Assembly (NCBI GenBank): GCA_024291935.2
Contig: CM044314.1
Location: forward strand, 25,270,001-25,334,000
DNA: 64,000 nucleotides
Reading direction: 5' to 3'
Source of the DNA: Okapia johnstoni
Taxonomy: Eukaryota > Chordata > Mammalia > Artiodactyla > Giraffidae
Shown: piece by piece, positions 11,091-22,727 of the stretch
How the letters are laid out: every line of letters begins with the position of its first letter
Numbering within the stretch: the stretch's first letter is position 1
The notes under the pieces: model-generated
What the model was told of the DNA's origin: nothing
Database searches by the model: none
What the model saw: the letters and a program-made list of their open reading frames with translations, nothing else
Program-made: the position numbers and the translations under genes

Positions 11091-12159
11091 CTTTCAAGCC
11101 AGAGTGTGGCAGTACCCCTGTTTTGTTTTCATTTTTTTCCTAACATTTTACTCTTTCAGACTTGGACCTGAAGTTGACCCTAGTCATGGAGAAGCACTGC
11201 AGAGGCCAGGGAGATAGCAGTCAACTCAGTCCTGAGAGAAAACCTGTCTTTCCAGCCAGAGAGGCATGCAGAAGTGTCCCTTCTGAAGAACACGGAAGGA
11301 ATCTGTTTCTTTTTTCCCTCTATTTTTTTTTCCTCTCTTTTCCTGAGGGCAGTTCCTTTTGACAATATCATGGGGCACATTGACAGGTAACAGTCAGAGA
11401 GAAGCCCCACCTTTCTAGCCAGATCACCGGGAAAGGGGGTCCATAAGATCCAGAGAGCCTGGAGGACATCTTGGAGACAAGACACCTGGAAAGGGGCTCC
11501 CCAGTTCTGGGTATGAACAGGCATATATCTTGCTCAGTACAGAGCTGCACAGCAGCACTTTGAAAATGAACTGACGTTGGAACCACCACTAACAGAGGGT
11601 AAGACTAGATTTTTCAGTCAGGCTAAATTGGGTGATTGCCTACTAAAACAAACAAACAAAAAATCAACTTTCTCCAGATAAATTTTTTTAGAATTTTAGC
11701 ACATTGGGCCTCCCAACATAAAACAGATGGTTTTTGTTTTGCCCAACAGTATGGGACCATAAAAATGACTGTGCAAGTTGAAACTGTGCCATATGATTTT
11801 AATAATGAAGGGGAAATTTATGACTTTCCCTGACTTCTAGAAATTTTCATCAAAACATTAAAAACACATACTACCATTTATAAATGTATAAGGAAATGAG
11901 CAAAGCAGTAAAATTAACCTTCATTTTGTATACTATAATTGAAAACATTAGCAGCACTGAGATATTAAGGTGCTTTTAGTCTTTGTAAAATTGTATCCAG
12001 AGTCATTTGAACAGTACTTGTCACAAACACTTTCCTTATGTATTTGATAAATTTATCTTTACTATGTTCTCCTGGCTACACATCTGAGTGTCTGGAATGA
12101 TAGCAATACTGACATCTCCACAGTCAGTTACTTCTTGGATGACATATCTTATGTTGGAG
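11091..12159. other. non-coding stretch, no repeat family recognised
   Basis: I see no gene. The 11180-11589 minus-strand frames (114 and 73 codons) have no recognisable domain and lie in low-complexity pyrimidine-rich sequence. It could be old L1 5' UTR or unique DNA; I cannot decide between them. Confidence 0.4.
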
Positions 12160-12565
12160 TTAAATGGATTTAAATTTCACTTTTAGTGTTTCCAGTTTCC
12201 ATTTCTTCACTGTTCTTTCATCACTGGATGATCCATTTTTGTCATGTGAGTTTATCGCTGAGAGGCATGGAGGCAACACAACGACATACTTTGCTGTCTG
12301 TGCATGAATTAACTCCTTAATTAGACTGTGATCAGTCATTGATAGACTCTGCAAGAAGTGACATCATTGGCCACTGAGTGTGGTATCTTGAATTGATGTA
12401 ATGATTGGTGGACTGTGGAGCTAGCAGTAAGTTTGTAGCAAGTTCATTCTTTAAGCATTTACTCACAGTTGATCTACTGTGGTAACCAAAATTTGAACCA
12501 TGGTGTTGGGGTACTGGTGTCAAGCAAACTATGGTAACTGCAATTTCAGAATCATGAAATATCAC
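12160..12565 (-). other. possible decayed coding sequence, unidentified
   Basis: Two overlapping minus-strand frames (12332-12565, 77 codons, and 12160-12354, 64 codons) together look more protein-like than neighbouring noise. They have a mixed residue composition rich in S, H, N and K, with no low complexity. Neither begins with a convincing ATG context, and a stop and a frame change separate them. This could be a processed pseudogene or transposon fossil read from the minus strand, or chance. I do not recognise a family. Confidence 0.25.
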
Positions 12566-12640
12566 TTCTACTATACTCTATTCATTAGAAATGAATTACC
12601 AATTCTGGCTCACCTTCATCAGGAGGGGAATTAGGCTCCA

Positions 12641-13840
12641 ACTTTTGAATGGAGGATAAGTATGGACTGTGGACATATTTTAGAATCACCACATTCCTGA
12701 AGAATATTTTCACTGAATATAGAATTTGGGGTTAATTGTCCTTTTCCATCAATACTTTAAAGATGTTGTTTCAGTGAATTCTGGCCTACACAATTTTTTA
12801 TTGGGTGTTTGTGGTTATCTGCAATTCAAATTGTTGTTCTTTGTATTGAATGTGTTCTTTGTCTCTTATTGCTTTCAAGATTTTTTATCTTCGGTGTTCA
12901 GCAGTTCGATTATGATATACTGGGCATTTTGTTTAGGTTTTACTGGGTTTCTTGAACCTGTAAATTTATATTGTTCACCAAATTCAGTTTTCAGCAATGA
13001 TTTTGTCAAAACATTTTTCTTATGAATAATTTTTTCTCCTTCTCTTTATAAGACTCCAATGGCAGAAACATTAGGCCTTCTGATATTGTCTCACAGATTC
13101 CTGAAACTGTTCATTTTCTTTTATCTTTTTCTTTGGTGTTAATTGCTAATATTGGTTAATTACTACTGTTCTGTCTTCAATTTATTGATTCTTTGTTCTG
13201 TTATTTCCTTTCTGCTATTCCATCCATTACTTTTTTAATTTTATAAATTGTATTTTTTCAGTTATAAAATTTCCATTTGGAATTTTGATTGCTTCTATGT
13301 CTCTGTCCAAAATTTCTGTTTTTTCGTTTGTCTTAAGAGTAGGGTTGTAAAAGCTGATTTCAAGTTTTTGTTTGATGAGCCAACATCTGGGTCATTTTTG
13401 TCTGAACATGTTTTGATTGTCTTTTCCCCTGTGAGGACATCAGATGTCCCTGCTTCCTTGTGTGCCGAATAATCTTGTATTGGACATTTTGATTATTTGT
13501 GAGATTTTGCAACCTATTAAAGTCCTCCAGAGAATTCTTATTTTAAGCAGGCAATCACCCCAGTTAAGTTCAGGCTGCAAATTTTGTCTGTCCTTCTATA
13601 GGTGGTGCTTCCAATGGCTGTTCAGTTTTCAGATACTTTCTTTACTTCTTAGAGTCTATCCATGAATGTATACCTTCAACCTGAGGCCAGGGTTTGTGCC
13701 AGTTCATATGCAGAGTCAGGGGTTCCAATTCCCTAAGATTTCCCAAGAACCTGTTTGGCTCACAGGAAATTTTTGGAGTTTTTGTTGCCCATGCTGCCTT
13801 TTTTCATAGTAACAGGACTGGAGTCTTCTTCAAGCAGAAC
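12641..13840 (-). mobile_element. antisense old L1, 5' UTR and ORF1 side
   Basis: The plus strand is T-rich. It shows antisense L1 signatures such as 'actgggtttcttgaacctgt' near 12940 and 'ccaacatctgggtcattttt' near 13380, both typical of the antisense 5' part of old L1/HAL1 elements. The 60- to 99-codon plus-strand frames here are antisense shadows. Confidence 0.6.
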
Positions 13841-13868
13841 TGAAAAAGAAAAAAAAGGAAGATATAAC

Positions 13869-14226
13869 TGTGGGGAGACCGCAAATTAGCCAAGATGGCG
13901 TGTTCAGGCTCTCTCGCCCCACATTCTGTAAATAATGACTATGACTGAGATCACTTATAGCATTGTGCATGCGCATCACGAGGCACTTGCTTGGTCATGG
14001 GCTACTTTGTGCGGTACGCCGACATAAGCTTCACCTGGAAAAGGTTGTTGTGTGCAGTTATGTTACGATGTTATGGTTGCTGTGTCAAGGCTGTGTCCGT
14101 TGGGCCAGCCACAAGAGGAGAGAATAACTATGTCTGCAGTTCCTATGACTCCTCGAATCTTCTTCCAGCCTCTTAGCGTGAACCTTGCCTACCCTGGGTT
14201 CAGCGAACAGTGCAAACAGGAAGACA
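13869..14226 (+). mobile_element. LTR of an endogenous retrovirus (5' LTR or fragment)
   Basis: The 358-base stretch starts 'TGTGGGGAGACC' and ends 'GAAGACA', giving the TG...CA ends of an LTR. It is followed after two bases by a tRNA-primer-like sequence at 14229-14246. The sequence differs in composition from the L1 on its left, with several CpGs. No matching second LTR is visible in the window and I see no gag/pol/env frames after it, so the provirus is at best a 5' fragment. The class is not determined. Confidence 0.55.
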
Positions 14227-14228
14227 GT

Positions 14229-14246
14229 TGGTGTCATGAACAGGAT
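14229..14246 (+). other. retroviral primer-binding-site-like sequence
   Basis: 'TGGTGTCATGAACAGGAT' begins with the TGG that pairs with the CCA end of a tRNA and sits two bases after the LTR's terminal CA, the expected place. The first eight bases match the expectation for a tRNA-Leu primer, with several later mismatches. The primer is therefore uncertain. Confidence 0.45.
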
Positions 14247-14793
14247 GAGCGATACATATAAACATATCTATATCTGTATCTATGTCTGTATCATCTATAT
14301 ATATCAACAGCCAGTGCAATGGAACACAAGGATTTCCCTCTGCAATCTTTCTGGCTCACTGACCTCTTTCCTGATCTCTAGCCAGAAAGGGCTTCTGTCG
14401 GAGGTTTTGTTGTGTGTGCCAACTGGGGAGTTCTCTGACTGGGGCCGCTTTCATGTCGAAGCTCAAAGCGTTAACGGAATGAAAAACTAGGAAACTCACT
14501 CCTATACATGTTGCTTTTTCAGATTTTGACCCCATACCCCACAAAGTGCCTGCCATTATTTACTTTACAAAAGTTACAGGTGGATGCTGTATAATTTTGT
14601 CCAGAAAGTTTAGTTGTAATGGAGTGGGAAAGATAGGCTGTAGCGTGCCTACTCTATCTTGACTAGCATGAGAAGTCCAAAACTTTGAAATCTTATAAAA
14701 TGTTAGCTTGAATTTATTTATTTTAGATAAATGTTTTTTTCCAAGCGGTATTTAGCATTCTTCTTCTTCTCTTTTTTTAATCTTCTTCCCTAG
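14247..14793. other. post-LTR leader-like and AT-rich sequence
   Basis: A degenerate (ATATCT/GTATCT)n simple repeat occupies about 14255-14310. The rest has no recognisable gene. Part may be retroviral leader, but no frame supports this. Confidence 0.4.
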
Positions 14794-14922
14794 CAACAGG
14801 GACTTTTAGAACAGTTTATTTGGCAGGTGAAGAATCCGACATGTTATGATCGTTTCCGGCTAAATGAGAAACTACCAAATTGTACCTTCTCTACACTTGT
14901 TCCCTGGTTCAATAGACCTTAA
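14794..14922 (+). other. exon-like reading frame, unidentified
   Basis: A strong pyrimidine tract (14762-14790) ends in CTAG at 14790-14793 and is followed by a 42-codon open frame closing with TAA at 14920-14922. The frame begins 'QQGLLEQFIWQVKNP' and has varied composition including W, C and P. The stop immediately before the AG is in frame, as expected if an intron ends there. It could be a terminal exon, an exon fossil or coincidence. I do not recognise the protein and no companion exon is visible. Confidence 0.25.
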
Positions 14923-16184
14923 CTTTAAAATTTCTTAAAGTTCTTTTTAAAGTTTTTATTTCTCAGAGTACAAGTACTGTACTTATTGACTTGAATGCAC
15001 TTATTTAATCCCAAATTGGCTTCTGCTATGTATTTTAATTATATGAAGATTAATGTCACTACTCTATTCAAAACACTATTTGTATGAAGCACATTTCAGT
15101 AAGAAAAGGTATTTTAAAGAAGTTTATGATCAGCTTAAAATAATGTCTGTTTCCTTGGTTTAAATATAGGGGGGGAAAGATTTAGCTTATTTCAATTGAA
15201 AGGAATCTTTTTAAGCAAAGATTGTTTTAAAATCAAGTCAAAAAAGTAGGCAGATTTTAATTAGAAATGTTTGATTTTAAAACATACTTATAATACTTTT
15301 GTTGCAGTTTAAATACAGACAAAATTATACAGTCCATCAGTAATACAACCTAAGAAACTGTATCTGTAGTCATTTGATGAGTAAGAGTGTGTGGAGGTTT
15401 TGATCAGCTCTTTTGCAGTATGCCATAGAAAGAAAGAGTTAGTTAACCTGTTGCTAAGCAACAATGCTTCATAGATCAGAACTTCTGAAAACCAAATAGA
15501 GGGTAGGGGTTTGAATTGTCCAAATTTACAAAGAGAAAGAGACTGTGCAGAGTACAAATGAATAGAGATCCGAGAAAATACCTTTTGAAAGCTAAGCAAA
15601 GGCAATTCAAGAGAGTATTTGAGAAATAAACCAAAGGCCCAGTTCTCAAGTTATTCCATGAACATACCATGCTCTGAACTCTAAGGAGTTTTGCATGTGT
15701 AAGAGCCAAAAGATTAACCCCCAAACAGCTCAATGAAATCAAAATTTAAAAAAATAATAAAGTGAATTTTTATTAACACATACAATGCATTTTGCTAAAA
15801 CTGCCACCTTTTGTAGGTAGCAAAAAAAATAAAATTTTACTGAGATTGTTAAATTTCAAATTTGAAGCACAAAGAATTTAGTAAAACCAAATAAAATGGT
15901 TAGCATTATTATATATTCAAGAAGTGAATTTTCCCTTAAGTTGCTAATGCTACAGAGAGAAAATGTTTAAAGAAAAATAAGAACATTTCTCTTTTAACAC
16001 TGTGAAGATATGAAAATTTCAATCTGTCTTTAGAAGATCTTAAATATGAAACTAAAGAGTCTTTTCAAGCAAAACCAACTAGGCCTGGACCCATTGCCTT
16101 TTTAAATCTAGGGAAAATACTAAACTGAAAACATAGAGAATTGTTGGAATGGGAGATACCATTATCCCAAATGCTATGGTTACC
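14923..16184. other. AT-rich, no gene or repeat recognised
   Basis: The stretch is about 65-70% A+T with no domain-bearing frame. Minus-strand frames at 15309-15742 show no family resemblance. It may be ordinary unique intergenic DNA. Confidence 0.5.
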
Positions 16185-16750
16185 TGATTTTCTTTTTTTT
16201 ATGATTTTACTAAACTTTTCCAGCTTTTTTGAGGTAAGATTGACTAATAAAATTAAAATATATTTAAAGTATACAATGTGATGAGTTTATATATATATAT
16301 GTTTATACATTATAAAATTATTCCCATAACCACATTCATAACATCACATAGTTACTTTTTCTTTTTTGGTGAGAATACTTAAGATCTATCTTAGTAAGTT
16401 TCAGTTATACAGTACAGCATTGTTAACTATAGTCACCATGCTTTTTTAAATTTATTTTTAATTGGGGTATAATTGCTTTACAATGTTGTGTTAATTTCTG
16501 CTGTACAACAACATGAATCAGCTATATGATACATGTATTCCCTTTCTCTTGAGCCTCCTTCTCACCCTCCCTGCCACCATGTTTTACATTAGGTCTTCAG
16601 AACTTATTTTTCTTATAACTGAAAGTTTGTACCCTTTTACCAAAGTCTCTAATTTCCTCCACTTCTCACCCTCTGGCAACCACCATTCTATTCTCTAGGT
16701 GTTCAACATTTTTTTTTCTTTTTTAAAATTCCACATATAAGTGATACCAC

Positions 16751-17062
16751 GTAGGACTTTCCTAGTGGTCCAGTGGGTAAGAATCCAGCTGCCAATGCAA
16801 GGGACATGGATTCAATCCCTGGTCTGGAAAGATTCTACGTGGCATGGGGCAACTAAGCCTGTGCACCACAGCTACTGAGCCTGCATGCTGCAACTACTGA
16901 AGCCTGCAGGCCTAGATCCCATTCTCCACAACAAGAGAAGTCACTGCAATGAGAAGTCCATGCACCACAACAGAGAGTAGCCCCTGCTTGCCACAACTAG
17001 GGAAAGCTTGCGTGTAGTAATGAAGACCCAGTGTAGCCAAAAGACCAAAAAAAAAAAAAAAA
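16751..17062 (+). mobile_element. CHR SINE (tRNA-derived), full length
   Basis: The tRNA-like head ('gtaagaatccagctgccaat') is followed by the repeated 'cacaactactgaagcctg'-type body and an A-rich tail at 17047-17062. A direct repeat flanks it (16741-16750 and 17063-17072, two mismatches). Confidence 0.9.
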
Positions 17063-17113
17063 GTGATAACATGCTGCATTTGTCTTTCTCTGTCTGGCTT
17101 ATTTCACTTAGTA

Positions 17114-17383
17114 TGGAGAAGGCAATGGCAACCCACTCCAGTACTCTTGCCTGGAAAATCCCATGGACAGAGGAGCCTGGTAGGCTACAGCCCATGGGGT
17201 CGCTAGGAGTTGGACACAACAGAGCAACTTCACTTTCACTTTTCACTTTCATGCATTGGAGAAGGAAATGGCAACCCACTCCAGTACTCTTGCCTGGAGA
17301 ATCCCAGCAATGGGGGAGCCTCGTGGGCTGCCGTCTATGGGGTCACACAGAGTTGGACATGACTGAAGTGACTTAGCAGCAGC
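17114..17383 (+). mobile_element. Bov-A2 dimeric SINE
   Basis: Two Bov-A units (17114-17235 and 17257-17375) are joined by a 'ttcactttcacttttcactt' linker and followed by a (CAG)n tail. It is inserted in antisense L1. Confidence 0.92.
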
Positions 17384-17460
17384 AATGCCCTCCAGTTACA
17401 CCCATGTTGTTGCAAATAGCAGGAGTTTCTTTCTTTATAAGGCTGAATAATATTTCATTG

Positions 17461-17660
17461 GTTTACATAGCTCAGTCAGTAAATCATCTGCCTTCTATGA
17501 GACCTGGGTTCAATACCTGGGTCAGAGAGATTCCCTGGAGAAGGAAATGGCAACCCACTCCAGTATTCTTGCCTGCAGAATCTCATGGACAGAGGAGCCT
17601 GGAGGGCTACAGTCCATGGGGTCGCAAGAGTCAGACATGACTTGGCAACTAAACCACCAC
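17461..17660 (+). mobile_element. Bov-tA SINE
   Basis: The head at 17461-17525 is diverged, with B-box-like 'gggttcaatacctgg'. The body 'ccactccagtattcttgcct' follows. It ends beside a short (TG)n(TA)n tract at 17661-17682. Confidence 0.88.
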
Positions 17661-17774
17661 GTGTGTGTGTATATATATACTTATGTGATATTTTTTGTCC
17701 ATTCATCTGTCGATGGACATTTTTTCCCACACCTTGATTATTGTGAATAATACTATAGTAAATATGGGAGTATT

Positions 17775-18000
17775 AAAAAAAACTCTAGGTAGCACAGTGG
17801 TAAAGAATCTACCTGCCAATGCAGGAGACACAAGCGATGTGGGTTCAATCCCTGGGTCAGGAAGATTTCCTGTAGTAGGAAATGGCAACCTGCTCCAGTA
17901 TTCTTGCCTGAAAAATCCCAATGGACAGAGGAGCCTGGCAGGCTGCAGTCCATTGGGTCACAAACAGTCAGACATGACTGAGCAAACAGCACAGCAGCAA
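17775..18000 (+). mobile_element. Bov-tA SINE
   Basis: The head starts 'ctctaggtagcacagtggta' and carries 'gggttcaatccctgggtcag'; the body and a (CAG)n-like tail end at about 18000. Host L1 continues at 18001. Confidence 0.9.
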
Positions 18001-20291
18001 ACATGGAAGAACTGATATCTTTTCAAGGTAGTGGTTTTATTTCCTTTACATACGTATCTAGAAGTGAAATTGCTGGAAAATATAATTTTCTTGAGGAAAA
18101 CTATACTGTTTTCCACAGTGACTAGGCCAGTTTACACCCCCACCAAGAGTGTACAAGTGTTCCCCTTTTCTGGCATCTTACCAGAGTTTACCTCCTGTCT
18201 TTTTAATAATGTTAGACGTCCTAACAGTTGTGAGATGATAACTCATCGTGGTTTTGACTTGCATTTCCCCGATGATTAGTGATAGCAACTTTTCATGTAC
18301 CTATTGGTTTTGGAAAAATGTCTGTCTGGTCCTTTGCACATTTAAAAATCTGGTTATTGATTTATGTTATAGAATTGTACGAGTTTCTTATATACTTTGG
18401 ACATTAACTTTTTATTGGATATGTGGTTTGCAAGTATTATCTTTCATTCCATAGGTTGCCTTTAATTTTGTTGATGGTTTCATCTGCTGTACAGAAGCTT
18501 TTTCACTGGATGGATCTCACTTGCTTATTTTTGCCTTCATTGCCTGTGACCTTTTTGTTTTCCTTTTGGTGTCAAATCCAAAAACTCATTGCCAAGACCA
18601 ATGTCAAGGAGTTTACCCCCTATGAGCTAAGAGTGTCATGGTTTCAGGTCTTAAATTCCAGTTTTTAATCCATTTGAGTTAATTTTTGTGTATGGTATAA
18701 GATAGGAGTCCAGTTACATTGCTTTCATTAGGATGGATATTTCAAGAATATTAATTCTTCTAATCCATGAGCACAGACTATCTCCATTTGCTGAGTTTTC
18801 TTCAATTTCTTTTATCAGTGTTTTGTAGTTTTCAATGTACAAATTTTTCACCTCCTTGGTTAAATTTACTCCTAAGTTTCTGTTTTTTAATTTATTGTAA
18901 ATGAGATCTTTTTTTGATTTCTCTTTTCAATTGTTTGTTGTTAATGTATAGAAATGTAACTGATTTTTATGTATTGAGTTTATATCCTGCAACTTTACTG
19001 AGTATGCTTCTTAGTTGTAATAGCTTTCTTCTGTGGAGTCTTTAGTCTACTGTATATAGTCTTTCTATATACAGTATCATGTCATCTACAAGCAGAGACA
19101 TGTTACTTCTTTTCAATTTGGATGAATTTTATTTTTCCTTCCATAAGTATTCTGGCTTCCAGAACTTCCATCAACTTCCAGTACTATGTTGAATAGAACT
19201 GGCAAAAATGAACTTCCTTGTCTTATTCTGGTGTTAGAGGCAAAAACTTTTAGATTTTAATCATCAAATATGATGTTAACTGTGGGCTTATCTCTATTAT
19301 GTTGAGGTACATTCCATCTATACCTAATTTGCTGAGAGTTTTTATCATTAAAGGGTGTTGAATTTTCAATTTTGTCAAATGTCTTTTCTGCATCTATTGA
19401 GATGATGATATGACTTACTACTCTTCATCTTGTTAATATATTAACAGTGTATCACATTTTACATATGTTTAGCACATGTTGAGCCATTCTTGCATACTAA
19501 GGTTCAATCTCACATAATTCATGGCATATAACCCTTTTACTTGGAATGTGGGTGTCTGGGAGTCTCTGGCAAAGATGTGGGTCAGTGGTGGCCTGCTGCA
19601 GGGATGGGGGCACTGACAGCAGCAGTACATGCATCTTTTGAGGTCACCATTATCTTCATTACCTCCACCATAGTTTGGCCCCAGGTAAATAGCAGGGAGG
19701 GAACACAGCTCCACCCATCAACAGAAAATTGGATTAAAAATTTACTGAGCATGCCTCTCCCCGTCAGAACAAGACTCAGTATCCCCCTCAGTCAGTCTGT
19801 CCCATCAGGAAGCTTTTATAAGCCTCTTATCCTTCTCCATCAGAGAGCAGACAGACTGAAAACCACAATCACAGAAAACTAACCAATCTTATCACATGGA
19901 CCACAGCCTTGTCTAACTCAATGAAACTATGAGCCATCCCATGTAGGACCACCCAAGACGGACGGGTCATGGTGGAGCGTCTGACAAAATGTGGTCCACT
20001 AGAGAAGGGAATGGCAAACCACTTCAGTATTCCTGCCTTGAGAACCCCATGAACAGTATGAAAAGGCAAAAAGATAGGACACTGAAAGATGAATTCCCCA
20101 GGTCGGTAGGTGCCCAATATACTACTGGAGATCAGTGGAGATAAGTCCAGAAAGAAGGAAGAGATGGAGCCAAAGCGAAAACAACACTCAGTTGTGGATA
20201 TACTGGTGATGGAAGCAAGATCCAATGCTGTAAATAGCAATATTGCCTAGGAACCTGGAATGTTAGGTCCATGAATCAAGGCAAATAGGAA

Positions 20292-20540
20292 GTGATCAAA
20301 CAGGAGATGGCAAGAGTGAACGTCCACATTTTAGGAATCAGCGAACTAAAATGGACTGGAATGGGTGAATTTAACTCAGATGACCATTATATCTACCACT
20401 GTGGGCAAGAATCCCTTAGAAGAAATGGAGTAGCCATCATGGTCAACAAAAGTGTCCGAAATGCAGTGCTTGGATGCACTCTCAAAAACGACAGGATGAT
20501 CTCTGTTCGTTTCCAAGGCAACCATTTAATATCACGGTAA
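20292..20540 (+). pseudogene. BovB endonuclease remnant
   Basis: The 82-codon frame is the N-terminal part of the AP-type endonuclease that nicks target DNA. It includes the metal-binding Glu in 'ILGISELKWTGMG' (about residue 18) and the 'RRNGVAIMVNKSVRNAVLG' strand region. The frame ends at 20540 after 'FQGNHLISR', where one base is missing relative to sibling copies. Later motifs continue out of frame: the 'GDWNAKVG' block near 20655 and the 'SDHELL' block near 20935. It is inactive. Confidence 0.9.
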
Positions 20541-21803
20541 TCCAAGTCTATGCCCCGATCAGTAATCCTGAAGAAGCTGAAGCTGAACGGTTCTATGAAG
20601 ACCTATAGACCTTCTAGAATTAACACCTGAAAAAGATGTCCTTTTCATTATAGGGGACTGGAATGCAAAAGTAGGAATTCAAGAAACACCTGGAGTAACA
20701 GGCAAATGTGGCCTTGGAGTACAGAATGAAGCAGGGCAAAGGCTAATAGAGTTCTGCCAAGAGAACACACTGGTCATAGCAAACACCCTCCTTCAACAAC
20801 ACAAGAGAAGACTCTACACATGGACATCACCAGATGGTCAACACCGAAATCAGACTGATTATATTCTTTGCAGCCAAAGATGGAGAAGCTCGATAAAGTC
20901 AGCAAAAACAAGACCGGGAGCGGACTGTGGCTCAGATCATGAACTCCTTATTGCCAAATTCAGACTTAAATTGAAGAAAGTAGGGAAAACCACTAGACCA
21001 TTCAGGTATGACCTAAATCAAATCCCTAATGATTATACAGTGGAAGTGAGAAATAGATTTAAGGGACTAGATCTGATAGACAGAGTGCCTGATGAACTAT
21101 GAATGGAGGTTCATGACACTCTACAGGAAACAGGGATCAACACCATCCCCAAGAAAAAGAAATACCAAACAGCAAAATGGCTGTCTGAGGAGGCCTTACA
21201 AATAGCTGTGAAAAGAAAGAAGCAAAAAGCAAAGAAGAAAAGGAAAGATATACTCATTTGAATGCAGAGTTCCAAGAATAGCAAGGAGAGATAAGAAAGC
21301 CTTCCTCAGTGATCAGTGCAAAGAAATAGAGGAAAACAATAGAATGGGAAAGACTAGAGATCTCTTCAAGAAAATTAGAGATACCAAGGGAACATTTCAT
21401 GCAAAGATGGGCTCAATAAAGGACAAAAATGGCATAGACCTAACAGAAGCAGAAAATATTAAGAAGAGATGACACGAATACACAGAAACTATACAAAAAA
21501 GATCTTCATGACCCAGATAATCTCAATGGTGTGATCACTCACCTAGAGCCAGACATCTTGGAATGTGAAGTCATTGGGCCTTAGGAAGCATCACTATGAA
21601 CAAAACTAGTGGAGGTGATGGAATTCCAGTTGAGCTATTTCAAATCCTAAAAGATGATGCTGTGAAACTGTTGCACTCAATATGCCAGCAAATTTGGAAA
21701 ACTCAGCAGTGGCCACAGGACTGGAAAATGTCAGTTTTCATTCCAATCCCGAAGAAAGGTAATGCTAAAGAATGCTCAAACTACCACACAATTGCTCTCA
21801 TCT

Positions 21804-21867
21804 GGCCTGGCATGCTGCGATTCATGGGGTCGCAAGGAGTTGGATGCGACTGAATGACTGAACTGAA
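21804..21867 (+). mobile_element. 64-base BovB 3'-tail insertion inside a BovB
   Basis: The reverse transcriptase sequence 'ctcatct' (ending 21803) should continue directly with 'cacatgctagc', which is found from 21868. Between them lies the last 64 bases of a BovB, from 'ggcctggcatgctgcg' to 'gactgaactgaa', in the same orientation. No target-site duplication is visible. A Bov-tA SINE tail is a less likely source. Confidence 0.88.
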
Positions 21868-22238
21868 CACATGCTAGCAAAGTAATGCTCAAAATTCTCC
21901 AAGCCAGGTTTCAACAGTATGTGAACTGTGAACTTCCAGATGTTTAAGCTGGTTTTAGAAAAGGCAGAGGAATCAGAGATCAAATTGCCAACATCCGCTG
22001 GATAATCGAAAAAGCAAGAGAGTTCCAGAAAAACATCTATTTCTGCTTTATTAACTATGCCAAAGCCTTTGACTGTGTGGATCACAACAAACTGGAAAAT
22101 TCTTAAGAGATGGGAATACCAGACCACCCGACTTGCCTCCTGAGAAATCTGTAGTCAGGTCAGGAAGCAACAGTTAGAATTGGACACGGAACAGCAGACT
22201 GGTTCCAAATAGGAAAAGGAGTATGTCAAGGCTGTATA

Positions 22239-22727
22239 TTGTCACCCTGCTTATTTAACTTATATGAAGAGTACATCATGAGAAACGCTGGAATGGAAGA
22301 AGCACAATCTGGAACCAAGATTGCCGGGAGAAATATCAATAACCTCAGATATGCAGATGACACCACCCTTATGGCAGAAAGTGAAGAAGAACTAAGGAGC
22401 CTCTTGATGAAAGTGAAAGAGGAGAGTGAAAAATTTGGCTTAAGGCTCAACATTCAGAAAATGAAGATCATGGCATCTGGTCCCATCATTTCATGGCAAG
22501 TAGATGCGGAAACAGTGGAAACAGTGACAGACTTTATTTTGGGGGGCTCCAAAATCACTGCAGATGGTGACTGCAGCCATGAAATTAAAAGACACTTACT
22601 CCTTGAAAGGAAAGTTATGACCAACCTAGACAGCATATTAAAAAGCAGAGACATTCCGTTGCCAAAAGAGGTCCGTCTAGTCAAGGCTATGGTTTTTCCA
22701 GTAGTCATGTATGGATGTGAGAGTTGA
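22239..22727 (+). pseudogene. BovB reverse transcriptase remnant, catalytic C-terminal half
   Basis: The 162-codon frame starts within motif B context ('SPCLFNLYEEYI') and includes the catalytic motif C 'LRYADDTTLMAESEEE' near residue 38, then the thumb and '[20 protein letters not shown]'. It stops at 22725-22727, where TGG in 'ESW' has become TGA. It shares an unusual 'FILGGSK' substitution with the copy at 30866-33119, whereas other copies encode 'FLGSK'. Upstream motif A is on another frame, so no active enzyme is made. Confidence 0.9.

Larger units (their letters stand above)
16185..19539 (-). mobile_element. antisense L1 LINE, 3' UTR to mid ORF2
   Basis: Read on the minus strand this is L1 from mid ORF2 (19539) to its 3' UTR (16185-16740). 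Plus-strand signs are the antisense 3' UTR 'aattggggtataattgcttt' at 16460 and the antisense C-terminal region 'tctgtctggcttatttcact' at 17090. It is interrupted by four SINEs (16751-18000) and then by a BovB at 19540, and continues at 23135. Plus-strand frames such as 18031-18668 are antisense shadows. Confidence 0.82.

Noticed and set aside
16751..18000. CRISPR-like array of repeated blocks
   Set aside because: The repeats are four independent SINEs (one CHR, one Bov-A2, two Bov-tA) with L1 between them; no uniform short repeats and spacers exist.
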